From Hymenobacter volaticus (GTDB lineage: Bacteria; Bacteroidota; Bacteroidia; Cytophagales; Hymenobacteraceae): a stretch of DNA of 64,000 bases. Position numbers and translations under genes: made by a program. Below are positions 9,901 to 17,116 of this stretch, in pieces (within the stretch, counting starts at the first letter, position 1; each line of letters begins with the position of its first letter). Under the pieces are notes generated by a model. The model saw only the letters and a list, made by a program, of their open reading frames with translations, did not search any database and was not told the origin of the DNA. The stretch lies in contig NZ_CP095061.1 in the NCBI RefSeq assembly GCF_022921055.1, forward strand, positions 3,325,501 to 3,389,500, read 5' to 3'.

Positions 9901-10022
9901 TCATTTTTATCGGCAGTGGTGACTTTACCGGAAATCGATTGCGACTGGGCAAACAAAGACCGAGTAAAGAGAAGTAGTACCAGCAAGGGTACTACTTTAG
10001 CTAAGTGGTATAGCTTTCTCAT
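6909..10022 (-). CDS. SusC/RagA TonB-dependent outer-membrane transporter 1
   Basis: TonB-dependent channel importing oligosaccharides across the outer membrane with SusD-1. The 1037-aa protein has a signal peptide (LLVLLLFTRSLFA). A carboxypeptidase-regulatory-like domain spans about 30-110 (GKVTTADKNEPLPGVTVVVK), followed by the LEEVVVVGYGTQK start of the plug, the plug domain with YGSRGSNGVVLVTTKRGK, and a barrel ending in FNLSL. It is the first gene of the leftward susC-susD-PL11-CE12-CE12 locus. A weak copy of the shared GTACAGGAGAGT-like box and a TACCTT -7-like element lie upstream at 10076-10113. The substrate is inferred from the neighbouring RG-I enzymes. Confidence 0.95.
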   Translation of the reverse strand: MRKLYHLAKVVPLLVLLLFTRSLFAQSQSISGKVTTADKNEPLPGVTVVVKGTTIGAGTNADGSFSLSVPNGTGTLVFSFVGYITKEVPIDGKTTINVGLSADNKALEEVVVVGYGTQKAGNVTGAVTGITAKEIEERPVNRIENALVGQMPGVYVQTTTGEPGADLQIRVRGAASINASNDPLYVVDGVPVENLRGINPTDVANIEVLKDAASAAIYGSRGSNGVVLVTTKRGKKGAAKLQFSGFTGVQIAESRLDVQSAEEWIQMRKEGIDLDWLSQNPANRVEDSRATRLQRLTVNGTPPSQTNIIRYTYDPKWEYGQDSLAYIDWQDAIFRKAIMQQYTVGVSGGTDNVNYNINGSFLDQKGIIIGSNLQRATLRANFDAQIRKGIKLFMTLAPSMEWSSLGRVDGTGGQALNAAQMPPVAPKEAGIYVGADPYTTYAWSGRYISPVAVMERTQASGTRTRLNANMGLNFDIYKGLQLQLLGAMDNGYFQDQQFFPTNSSREWFGAPEGSLSRSRYYQTFNTRYLFQSVMNYTRSFGDHRLEAILGYSVERTRLDESQQENTQLPNDLTYLFDRANSTTSQNNIRAGKEALLSYFTRAQYNYKEKYLLSASLRRDGSSKFGANRPFGYFPAVSLGWRVSSENFMQGITFISDLKARASWGVTGNNRIPNNSQFATLGVSNYSLNGSSINGYAPSGFQNEDLGWEQTASFNYGLDFSVLQNRLQVTADYYTKNTTDLLYQVPLSSLTGFTRTYVNIGEVYNQGVELGLNSRNLVGAFEWGTSFNASYNTNRVEKLDYDNTPVQTGNSPGGFVSILQVGLPVNSYLLYDAIGVYQTQAEVDTEPKLTNTRVGDIKYRDVNGDGQITVDDRTIMGNPTPKFIFGVTNNFRYKNFDLTVLVNAQQGGELYSLIGRSIDRPGMGYLYNHASSWNNRWKSEAEPGDGKTPSITAQNSSLLDSRWLYSSDYIRVKNVTLGYTLPKHRLYSGARIYIALENAYIWHNYTGGFSPEALQNGGFDNGSYPQSRTYTVGFNLSL

Positions 10023-10075
10023 GCGGTGTAAAGGTGAAGGTTAGGCAGATGGCTTGCCGAATTATGAAAAGTCCA

Positions 10076-10113
10076 TGAAGGTATTATCCCACTTCACACA
10101 TCCCCTCCCGTAC
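10076..10113 (-). promoter_or_regulatory. Predicted susC-1 promoter with degenerate shared box
   Basis: On the minus strand GTACGGGAGGGG (10113-10102) matches the GTACAGGAGAGT box in 9 of 12 positions. After the GAGGG core a 19-nt spacer leads to TACCTTCA (10083-10076), similar to the Bacteroidota -7 element TAnnTTTG. The same 19-nt spacing is seen at susC-2 and susC-3, which is why this weak copy is reported. The box lies 80-91 bases upstream of the ATG. Confidence 0.5.
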
Positions 10114-10152
10114 TTACCTGCTTGCCATAATTATTTGGCTTCATTAATAGTT

Positions 10153-10188
10153 ACAAAAAAAGCCCGGTACTTAACCGGGCTTTTTTGT
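10153..10188. terminator. Bidirectional rho-independent terminator after rhaT
   Basis: Stem AAAAAAAGCCCGGT / ACCGGGCTTTTTT with a 5-nt loop. It ends the leftward rhaT transcript (stop at 10342) before the susC-1 promoter, and the A and T flanks allow it to work in both directions. The remainder of 10189-10341 shows no gene. Confidence 0.9.
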
Positions 10189-10341
10189 AGTTCATATATA
10201 GCAACTACACTTAGTATCTACTGCTTAGCACAAACACTAAAGACTCTAACTGAAGCTGAAGCATGTTGAAATCATCCTGTTAGCAAAATCCTTTTGGCAG
10301 AAAGATTTTACTGTTAGCAGATTGACCCACCCAATAGAAAC

Positions 10342-11453
10342 TTATTGTGCTTGCTGCGCTTCCGCGGCGACTTCCGTCAATGGCTTTGCTTTAGCTGGCA
10401 CCGCAGCTTCTGCCGTATCTGACCCCAAGTAGTTACCGTATCCCACTATCACGGTGGATAACACCACCGTCAGAATTCCAGCAGTTACAGTGCGCATCGT
10501 GGCGCGATTGGCGCCACGCCATTCGTGCAAGTACAAGCCCCACATCGAGCTGAACGCAATAATGAAAGCCATGTGTAGAGTCCAGCCCGAGAACCGGTAG
10601 ACGCCTAGCTTGGTGTCGCCCATGCCATAGAAGAAGAACTGGAAGTACCACAGAGTGCCCGCCATGGCGCAAAATATAATGTTGCGCAGCGCCGGGTACG
10701 AAGGGTTGATATAATCGGTGTACGTGCGGTTTTTGAGGTTGAGATACAAGCACCACACCGCGTTGGTCGTAAGGCCACCAAGCAAAATCACCACCAAGAT
10801 GGCGTTGTTCTTATAAAGCGGGTCGGCGCCTTGCTGCACCGCCAGGTCAGCAATTTTCTGACCGGCCTCCAGTCCGAAGGCAAAGCAGGCGCTCATGATG
10901 CCCGAAAACACGGCCACCAGCAGCCCCTTCCGCAAATCATACTCTGCAATCGATTCCCCTTTTTCTTCAGCCGACAAGGATTTTTCCTTCATAATCCCGG
11001 CCCGGCTGCAAATCAGAATACCTACTAGGCACACAAACAAGCCAAACAGCGTCACCTGCCCCGAAGCGGTGCTTATCAGCTGCGACATGGTGCCGCCCCA
11101 GATGGGTGGTACCAGCGTGCCGACTAGGGCGCAAAGTCCCATAATGACGGCCATCCCCAACGACAGCCCCAGGTAGCGCATAGCCAGCCCAAAGGTCAGG
11201 CCCCCGAAGCCCCAGAGCACGCCCCAGAAATACACCCAAAACAGCGTGGAGTTATCCGTTTGACGCAGCACTTCCATTAGGTTGGGGATGGTCACGAAAC
11301 CTAACAGCCACGGAACCAGCAGCCACGACACGATGCCGCCTACCAGCCAGTAGCTTTCCCAAGACCACCCTTTTACTTTCTTGTAGGGCAGGTAAAAACT
11401 GCCGGACGCAAAGCCCCCAGTGCGTGAAAAATGACTCCCCAAATAACTGCCAT
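10342..11453 (-). CDS. rhaT: L-rhamnose/H+ symporter RhaT, frameshifted near N-terminus
   Basis: Inner-membrane proton-coupled L-rhamnose importer of the RhaT family with about ten membrane helices. The true start is judged to be ATG at 11453, which gives MAVIWGVIFHALG in good agreement with the N-terminus of E. coli RhaT. That frame is lost at the C run 11414-11418 (G run on the coding strand). Adding one G joins it to GFASGSFYLPYKKVKGWSWE and the rest of the protein, total 370 aa. The uninterrupted reading frame that reaches upstream to 11613 has an N-terminus unlike the family and overlaps the predicted promoter, so it is rejected. The C-terminus has an Ala-rich tail beyond the family core. 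It is divergent from rhaDE and ends at a strong terminator. Confidence 0.88.
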
Positions 11454-11477
11454 AGTGTGAGATTTTTACCAAACCTG

Positions 11478-11514
11478 CTTTATATACTGCTACAAACAGT
11501 CCTGTGCTCTCCTG
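11478..11514 (-). promoter_or_regulatory. Predicted rhaT promoter region with shared box
   Basis: On the minus strand GCTCAGGAGAGC (11518-11507) matches the shared box in 9 of 12 positions, with the full core CAGGAGAG at 11514-11507. It is followed, 20 nt after the core, by an AT-rich TATATAAAG (11486-11478). It is 54-61 bases upstream of the ATG at 11453. The -7 match is weak, so the promoter call is tentative and rests mainly on the core and orientation. Confidence 0.4.
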
Positions 11515-11578
11515 AGCAGCCTGGAAAGTTTCTTTCTTGTGCAGGCAAAGTACCAGATATAATAAATAATTTACCCTT

Positions 11579-11626
11579 GAACAGGAGAGTGCAGGAGTTT
11601 CGCCCTTCGCCAATCAGCGTACTTTG
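11579..11626 (+). promoter_or_regulatory. Predicted rhaDE promoter with shared box
   Basis: GAACAGGAGAGT (11579-11590) matches the shared box in 11 of 12 positions. After the GAGAG core a 30-nt spacer leads to TACTTTG (11620-11626), a good -7 element, and TTTC about 18 nt before it can act as the -33 region. The rhaI promoter has the same 30-nt spacing. The box is 87-98 bases upstream of the rhaDE start. Confidence 0.6.
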
Positions 11627-11676
11627 ATGAAAAGCATACTCTTACTGTTTTCTGGCAACTTCACAGAAGCATCACT

Positions 11677-13785
11677 ATGGAAAAAACGCTAACCTTTCAG
11701 CACGTCAGCTATTTGTGGGACGAGGCGAAGGCGCTGGAGTTGAGCGGCGACGAAGTCGCCCTGTTCCTGTACCGCTCTAACCTGCTCGGCGCGGATCTGC
11801 GCCTGACCAACTATGCCGGGGGCAACACCTCCTGCAAAATCCAGGAAACAAACCCTGTCACGGGCGAAGCCGCCGAAGTGATGTGGGTGAAGGGCTCGGG
11901 GGGCGACATCGGTACGTTAACAAAGGCCGGCTGCGCCAACCTCTACGTTGAAAAGCTGCACCAGCTCAAGAACCGCTACCGCGGCCTTGCCCACGAAGAC
12001 GAAATGGTAGGCTTGTTTGAGTACTGCCTCTTCGACCCGAAGTGCGCCACGCCTTCTATTGATACGCCGCTGCACGGTTTGTTGCCCTTCAAGCACATCG
12101 ACCACTTGCACCCCGATGCCCTTATTGCTATTGCCGCCAGCAAAGATGGCGAGCAGATCATGCACGAGATTTGGGGCGACACCATGGGCTGGTTGCCGTG
12201 GCAGAAGCCGGGCTTCGATTTGGGCTTACAGCTCGAGAAAATTGTGGCCGACAACCCGCACCTGCGCGGCGTCATCCTCGGTGGCCACGGCCTCTTCACG
12301 TGGGGCGAAACCAGCTACGCTTGCTACCTCAACACCTTAGAAGTAATTGAGCAAGCCGCTACCTACCTCGAAGCCAATTACGGCAAGAAAGGTCCCGTAT
12401 TCGGCGGCGTGAAGCGCGAGCAGACCCTGGATGCCACGCAGCGGCGCCAGCAAGCCGCTGCCGTGATGCCCGTACTGCGCGGCCTAGCAAGCAGTCAGCG
12501 TCGCATGCTCGGCCACTACACCGACGACGCCCGCGTACTGGAGTTCGTTAATTCCAACGACCTGCCTCGTTTGGCGCAGAAAGGCACCTCCTGTCCCGAC
12601 CACTTCCTACGTACCAAGATCCGTCCGCTCGTCCTCGACGCCGACGTAATGCAGGGCGACGCGGCCAGTGTTAAAACCTATTTGGAAGGCCAGTTTGCAG
12701 CTTACCGCCAGGACTACGCGGCGTACTACGAGCGTAGCAAGCACGCCAACTCGCCGGCCATACGCGACGCTAACCCGGTTATTATCCTGTGGCCCGGCGT
12801 GGGCATGTTCGCCTTCGCCAAAGACAAGCAGACCGCCCGCGTAGCCGCCGAGTTCTATACCAACGCCATCAACGTGATGAAGGGCGCGGAGGCCGTGAGC
12901 GAATACACGGGCCTCGCCGAGCAAGAAGCCTTCAACATCGAGTACTGGTTGCTGGAAGAAGCTAAGCTTCAGCGCATGGCGCCACCCAAAGCCCTTTCCG
13001 GCAAGGTGGCCTACGTGACGGGCGGCACCGGCGGCATCGGCAAAGCCATCTGCGAGGAGCTGCTCAAGTTCGGCGCCTGCGTAGTAGCCGTAGACCGCGA
13101 CCGACTGGAAGAAACGCAAGACGAGCTGCGCAAGAAGTTTGGTAAGGACAGCGCCCTGAGCGCGGCCATCAACGTGACCGATGCCGACAGTATCGCCGAG
13201 TCGTTGCGCCAGAGTGTTCTGCAATTTGGCGGCGTTGACATCATTGTTAACTGCGCGGGCCTGTCGATTTCCAAACCGCTGGCTGACACCACGCAGGCGG
13301 ATTGGGACATTCTCAATGATGTGTTGGTGAAAGGCCAGTTTCTGGTGAGCCAGGCGGCGGTGGAGATTTTACGCCAGCAGGCCCTAGGTGGCGACATCGT
13401 CAACATTGCCAGCAAGAACGGTTTGGTGGCAGGCCCCAACAACGTGGCGTACGGCACGGCCAAGGCAGCGCAGCTGCACATGAGCCGCTTGCTGGCCGCC
13501 GAGCTCGGGGCCGACAAGATCCGCGTCAACACCGTCAACCCCGATGCCGTACTGCGCGGCTCCAAGATTTGGGAAGGCGAGTGGGCTGCGGGCCGGGCCA
13601 AAGCCTACGGTATCTCGGTGGAAGAACTGCCCGCTCACTATGCCAAGCGCACCTTGCTCGGCGAGGAGTTGTTGGCAGAGGACATTGCCAAGGCCGTGCG
13701 CGTGTTTGTGGATGGTTCGCTGAGCAAGAGCACCGGCAACGTGCTCAACGTGGATGGCGGCGTGGCCATGGCCTTCGTGCGCTAA
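11677..13785 (+). CDS. rhaDE: Bifunctional rhamnulose-1-phosphate aldolase / L-lactaldehyde dehydrogenase
   Basis: Fusion enzyme of 702 aa. The N-terminal class II aldolase half (about 1-430) splits L-rhamnulose 1-phosphate into dihydroxyacetone phosphate and L-lactaldehyde. It shows GGNTSC near 48, the His-rich PLHGLLPFKHIDHLHPD region and GGHGLF near 202. The C-terminal short-chain dehydrogenase half starts near 440 with the NAD site TGGTGGIGK, then NCAGLS near 525 and the active-site YGTAKAA near 592. It should oxidise L-lactaldehyde to L-lactate. This architecture is the known RhaD-RhaE (YuxG-like) fusion. It is the first gene of the rightward rhamnose set, has its own box-containing promoter, and ends at a strong terminator, so the regulator that follows is probably transcribed separately. 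Confidence 0.95.
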   Translation: MEKTLTFQHVSYLWDEAKALELSGDEVALFLYRSNLLGADLRLTNYAGGNTSCKIQETNPVTGEAAEVMWVKGSGGDIGTLTKAGCANLYVEKLHQLKNRYRGLAHEDEMVGLFEYCLFDPKCATPSIDTPLHGLLPFKHIDHLHPDALIAIAASKDGEQIMHEIWGDTMGWLPWQKPGFDLGLQLEKIVADNPHLRGVILGGHGLFTWGETSYACYLNTLEVIEQAATYLEANYGKKGPVFGGVKREQTLDATQRRQQAAAVMPVLRGLASSQRRMLGHYTDDARVLEFVNSNDLPRLAQKGTSCPDHFLRTKIRPLVLDADVMQGDAASVKTYLEGQFAAYRQDYAAYYERSKHANSPAIRDANPVIILWPGVGMFAFAKDKQTARVAAEFYTNAINVMKGAEAVSEYTGLAEQEAFNIEYWLLEEAKLQRMAPPKALSGKVAYVTGGTGGIGKAICEELLKFGACVVAVDRDRLEETQDELRKKFGKDSALSAAINVTDADSIAESLRQSVLQFGGVDIIVNCAGLSISKPLADTTQADWDILNDVLVKGQFLVSQAAVEILRQQALGGDIVNIASKNGLVAGPNNVAYGTAKAAQLHMSRLLAAELGADKIRVNTVNPDAVLRGSKIWEGEWAAGRAKAYGISVEELPAHYAKRTLLGEELLAEDIAKAVRVFVDGSLSKSTGNVLNVDGGVAMAFVR

Positions 13786-13880
13786 GCGTTGCTTGGTTTC
13801 ATAAGCAACTTAGTTTGAGCGGCTTCGGCTAACTCAACTAGAAGCTACCGAAGCCAGACATACGAATATTACCAAATAGA

Positions 13881-13924
13881 AGACCTGATGGGTTGATCGC
13901 AAAATCAACTCGTCAGGTCTTTTG
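13881..13924 (+). terminator. Rho-independent terminator after rhaDE
   Basis: A 17-bp stem including G-U pairs, from AGACCTGATGGGTTGAT (13881-13897) to ATCAACTCGTCAGGTCT (13904-13920), with a 6-nt loop and then TTTTGCTTTT. It lies about 95 bases past the rhaDE stop. Confidence 0.88.
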
Positions 13925-14140
13925 CTTTTCCGGAGTATCGGCTGCCGAGTGCGCCTTAAGTGAGCGTTCCGGCAACGTTCCCGATGATTTTTACCAGGAA
14001 AAATTGTCTTTACAGCTATTAAAGCGAGCTTTTTTCAGTATTTTCAACCACTTGGAGTTTTCCCGCCTTCCATTTTATACTCGGAAAGGCTGCAAGTTCA
14101 AGGCACGGTTCATGCACCAGACCCTTAATCATACAATCGA

Positions 14141-14171
14141 TTGCGTACTAGATAATCCCTGATTAAGTTTC
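14141..14171 (+). promoter_or_regulatory. Predicted promoter of GntR-type regulator
   Basis: TTG at 14141-14143, a 20-nt spacer and TAAGTTTC at 14164-14171 fit the Bacteroidota -33/-7 pattern (TTTG, TAnnTTTG). The first ATG of the regulator is 51 bases further on. No copy of the shared box is present here. Nothing else was recognised in 13925-14140. Confidence 0.5.
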
Positions 14172-14221
14172 TGATTCAGAGTACCCCGCTCCGTAAATTC
14201 CCACCTATTTCTTCCTCCACC

Positions 14222-15313
14222 ATGATCTACAAATCTGCCTCCCGCGACCGAAACCCGAGTATCGGTCTGGCCGAACCTCGCGAGTTGATGGTTGCCCCTG
14301 ATTTTTATAAACTTCAACTAAAGCCTCAAGACAAAACGCCGAAGTATAAGCAGATCGTACAGTCGGTAATTACGGATATCGAGCGGGGTTTGCTAAAAAA
14401 TGGCGACCAGCTTCCTTCTATCAGTGAATTGAGCGTGGAATACTACATTGCCCGCGACACCGTAGAGAAAGCCTACCGCGAATTGCGCGAGCGAGGCTTT
14501 ATTACGTCGGTGCAGGGCAAGGGCTACTATGTGCAGGCCAACGACACCACCAAACTCAAGATTCTGCTCGTATTCAATAAACTGAGCTCCTATAAGAAGA
14601 TCATCTACTACGCTTTCCTGGAAGCCCTGGGCGAAGAGGCCACGGTGGACCTCCAAATTCACCACTACAACGTGCATTTGTTCGAGGAAATCATCGAGAA
14701 GAGCCTAGGCAAATACAACTACTACGTGGTGATGCCCCACTTCACCCTGGACACCGAGAAAGCCACGTATCAAAACATTCTGAACAGGATTCCCTCGCAG
14801 GAATTGGTATTGCTCGACAAGGATATTCCGGAGCTAAAGCACGACTGCCTGCGCGTGTTCCAGGACTTCGATAAAGACATTTTCAACGCGCTGGAAAACG
14901 CGGCTGATCTGCTGGAAAAGTACTCGCGCTTGGTGCTGATTCTGCCTAGCGACGCCAACCACCCCGAGGAGCTGCCGTGGGGTTTCCGTTCGTTCTGCTT
15001 GCTGCACAACAAGACGTTTGCGGTGGTGGAAAATGCCATGAACGAAGTACTGCAAGTAGGTACGGCCTACGTGGTTATCCGTGAAACCGACCTCGTGGAA
15101 CTGGTTAAGAAGATGCGGCAAACCAGCTACTTGCTGGGCCGTGAAGTGGGCATCATCTCGTTCAACGAAACTCCGCTGAAAGAGCTACTGAACATGACGG
15201 TTATCACCACCGATTTCGAGGCGATGGGCCGCACCGCCGCTACGCTCCTACTCGATAAGCAGCGCGTAAAAGTGAAGAATCCATTTTACACGATCCGCCG
15301 CGGGTCGTTGTAA
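14222..15313 (+). CDS. GntR-type regulator with sugar-binding-like effector domain
   Basis: Transcription regulator of 363 aa, probably sensing rhamnose or a rhamnose metabolite (inference from its place between rhaDE and rhaI). A GntR winged helix lies at about residues 38-105 (YKQIVQSVITDIERGLLKNG, then DQLPSISEL and RELRERGFI). The remaining 250 residues look like a periplasmic-binding-protein/LacI-type effector domain rather than the usual FCD or UTRA domains. ATG at 14222 was kept because the predicted promoter fits it; ATG at 14288 (MVAPDFYKL) would also give a complete winged helix. It may control the shared box, but that box is not palindromic as GntR operators usually are, so this link is open. 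Confidence 0.85.
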   Translation: MIYKSASRDRNPSIGLAEPRELMVAPDFYKLQLKPQDKTPKYKQIVQSVITDIERGLLKNGDQLPSISELSVEYYIARDTVEKAYRELRERGFITSVQGKGYYVQANDTTKLKILLVFNKLSSYKKIIYYAFLEALGEEATVDLQIHHYNVHLFEEIIEKSLGKYNYYVVMPHFTLDTEKATYQNILNRIPSQELVLLDKDIPELKHDCLRVFQDFDKDIFNALENAADLLEKYSRLVLILPSDANHPEELPWGFRSFCLLHNKTFAVVENAMNEVLQVGTAYVVIRETDLVELVKKMRQTSYLLGREVGIISFNETPLKELLNMTVITTDFEAMGRTAATLLLDKQRVKVKNPFYTIRRGSL

Positions 15314-15616
15314 GCAGTTTCACCGGTAAGCTCAGTTGGGGCTTACGCAGCAAGTTTGATACGCACCGCGAAGCTCTGCTTGGCGACCCACCAGAACAAC
15401 CGATACCCCCTGACCGGTGTCTATGGTTTCGAGGGTTGCGAAGCAGAGTTTTTGCTTACATCGCTATCTACTGCATTGTACTAGGTTACAACCTCCAGAC
15501 CACCCTCAGGCGACGAAATGTCTGTACCGCGAACCAGAGCCAGTAAGCGTGTGCTTCTCGCCCGCGACCTTGTTCAACCGGAATAGCTTTGGTATTACTG
15601 CCAGAAAAAACACGAT
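15314..15616. other. Non-coding spacer before rhaI promoter
   Basis: About 300 bases without a credible gene. The only structure seen is a short hairpin at 326-346 of this kilobase (15326-15346), GTAAGC paired with GCTTAC, just after the regulator stop. It lacks a T run and could be a weak terminator. Confidence 0.4.
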
Positions 15617-15664
15617 AGACAGGAGAGTTCAGAACAGTTCGGCAGGGGTTGCCCAACTAATTTG
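15617..15664 (+). promoter_or_regulatory. Predicted rhaI promoter with shared box
   Basis: AGACAGGAGAGT (15617-15628) matches the shared box in 10 of 12 positions. After the GAGAG core a 30-nt spacer, identical in length to that at rhaDE, leads to TAATTTG (15658-15664). The -7 element overlaps the upstream ATG at 15662, which supports the later start at 15758 for RhaI. Confidence 0.6.
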
Positions 15665-15757
15665 CTTGTATCAATAAAGCTTCCACCACTTGGAGGGGAA
15701 ACGAACTGGCCGGTTTGTAGCCAACCAGAGAACCTTGCCTCCCAAACCTCGACCTTT

Positions 15758-17038
15758 ATGCTTTCCGAATCCCGCATTCAAGACCTCAACCAGCCGTTGC
15801 TGGAAGAACATCAGTTGCAGTTCAATTTCCTGACCGATCTGCTGGCGCGCCGTCAGGTGGATGCGGGGCAAGTAGTGCAGCAGCTCATAGATTTTCAGGT
15901 GGCTATTCCGAGTTGGGCGCTTGGTACGGGCGGCACGCGGTTTGGGCGGTTTCCGTTGGGCGGCGAGCCTCGCAACTTAGAAGAGAAAATCAACGACGTA
16001 GGCTTGCTGCACCAGCTTAATGGCTCCTCCAACTCTATTTCGCTGCACATTCCATGGGATATTCCGCAGGATATTGCGGGCTTGCAACAGCAGCTTAGCG
16101 AGCAGAAACTGGTGATTGACTCGGTGAACTCCAACACCTTCCAAGACCAGAAAGACCAGCATTATTCCTACAAATTTGGCTCGCTGAGCAACACCGAAGC
16201 CGGGGCTCGGCAGCAGGCCATTCAGCACAACATCGACTGCATCCGCCACGGGCAGGCCCTGAACGCTAAAACCCTAACGGTGTGGCTGGCCGATGGCTCC
16301 AACTTCCCCGGTCAGCAGCACTTACGGCGGGCGTATCTGCGCACGCAGGAGTCGTTAGCGGCCATCTACGAGGCCATGCCTTCCGACTGGAACATGCTCA
16401 TCGAGTACAAGCCCTATGAGCCCAATTTCTACTCCACGGTAATTCCAGATTGGGGTACCTCCTATTCGCTGTGCCAATCGTTGGGCGAGAATGCCAACGT
16501 GTTGGTAGATTTGGGGCACCACTTGCCTAACACCAACATCGAGCAGATTGTGGGCCGCTTGCAGCAGTTTGGGCGCCTCGGGGGCTTCCATTTCAACGGC
16601 TCGATGTATGGCGACGACGACCTGACGACCGGCAGCACCAAGCCGTTCCAGCTCTTCCTCATCTTCAACGAGCTCGTAGACGCCGCCCGCGACCAAACCG
16701 TAACCAATCCCACGGTGGCTTACATGATTGACGCCAGCCACAACGTGAAAGATCCGCTGGAAGATTTGCTGCAATCGGTTGAGAACATTCTGAGTGCCTA
16801 CGCCAAAGCGCTGCTCGTTGACCGCACCGCGTTGTATGAGGCGCAAGAGAAAAACGATGTAGTACGGGCCGAAGAAATCATGCGTGATGCCTTCCTGTTG
16901 GACGTTCGGCCGCTGGTAGCCGAGGCGTATCGCCGGGCCGGTGGGGCACTGAAGCCCGTAGCCGCGTACCGCGCCGCCGGTATCCGCGAGCAGCTGATTC
17001 AGCAGCGCGGTAAACTCAGCTTGTCCACTGGTTTGTAA
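15758..17038 (+). CDS. rhaI: L-rhamnose isomerase (RhaI type)
   Basis: Xylose-isomerase-like TIM-barrel enzyme converting L-rhamnose to L-rhamnulose in the cytoplasm. It belongs to the RhaI type found in Pseudomonas stutzeri and many Bacteroidota rather than to E. coli RhaA. The 426-aa product from ATG 15758 (MLSESRIQDLNQ) carries conserved metal and substrate segments such as TVWLADGSNFPGQ, IEYKPYEPNFYS, DLGHHLPNTNIEQ and HFNGSMYGDDDL. The frame is open upstream to 15662, but that extension precedes or overlaps the predicted -7 element and has no family counterpart. The kinase gene follows after 78 bases on the same strand, so the two probably form one transcript. Confidence 0.93.
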   Translation: MLSESRIQDLNQPLLEEHQLQFNFLTDLLARRQVDAGQVVQQLIDFQVAIPSWALGTGGTRFGRFPLGGEPRNLEEKINDVGLLHQLNGSSNSISLHIPWDIPQDIAGLQQQLSEQKLVIDSVNSNTFQDQKDQHYSYKFGSLSNTEAGARQQAIQHNIDCIRHGQALNAKTLTVWLADGSNFPGQQHLRRAYLRTQESLAAIYEAMPSDWNMLIEYKPYEPNFYSTVIPDWGTSYSLCQSLGENANVLVDLGHHLPNTNIEQIVGRLQQFGRLGGFHFNGSMYGDDDLTTGSTKPFQLFLIFNELVDAARDQTVTNPTVAYMIDASHNVKDPLEDLLQSVENILSAYAKALLVDRTALYEAQEKNDVVRAEEIMRDAFLLDVRPLVAEAYRRAGGALKPVAAYRAAGIREQLIQQRGKLSLSTGL

Positions 17039-17116
17039 TCAAGCAGCTGGCTTCGGGCGGCGCGTTGTAGACCCAATGCGCCGCCCCGAGTTGGTAGCCC
17101 TAACCTCAGCCCGACG

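Noticed and set aside
11454..11613. N-terminal extension of RhaT up to ATG 11613
   Set aside because: Not family-like; the family N-terminus is in another frame from 11453 and the region holds promoters.
15662..15757. Upstream start for rhaI
   Set aside because: It overlaps the predicted -7 element and the extra residues have no counterpart in the family.
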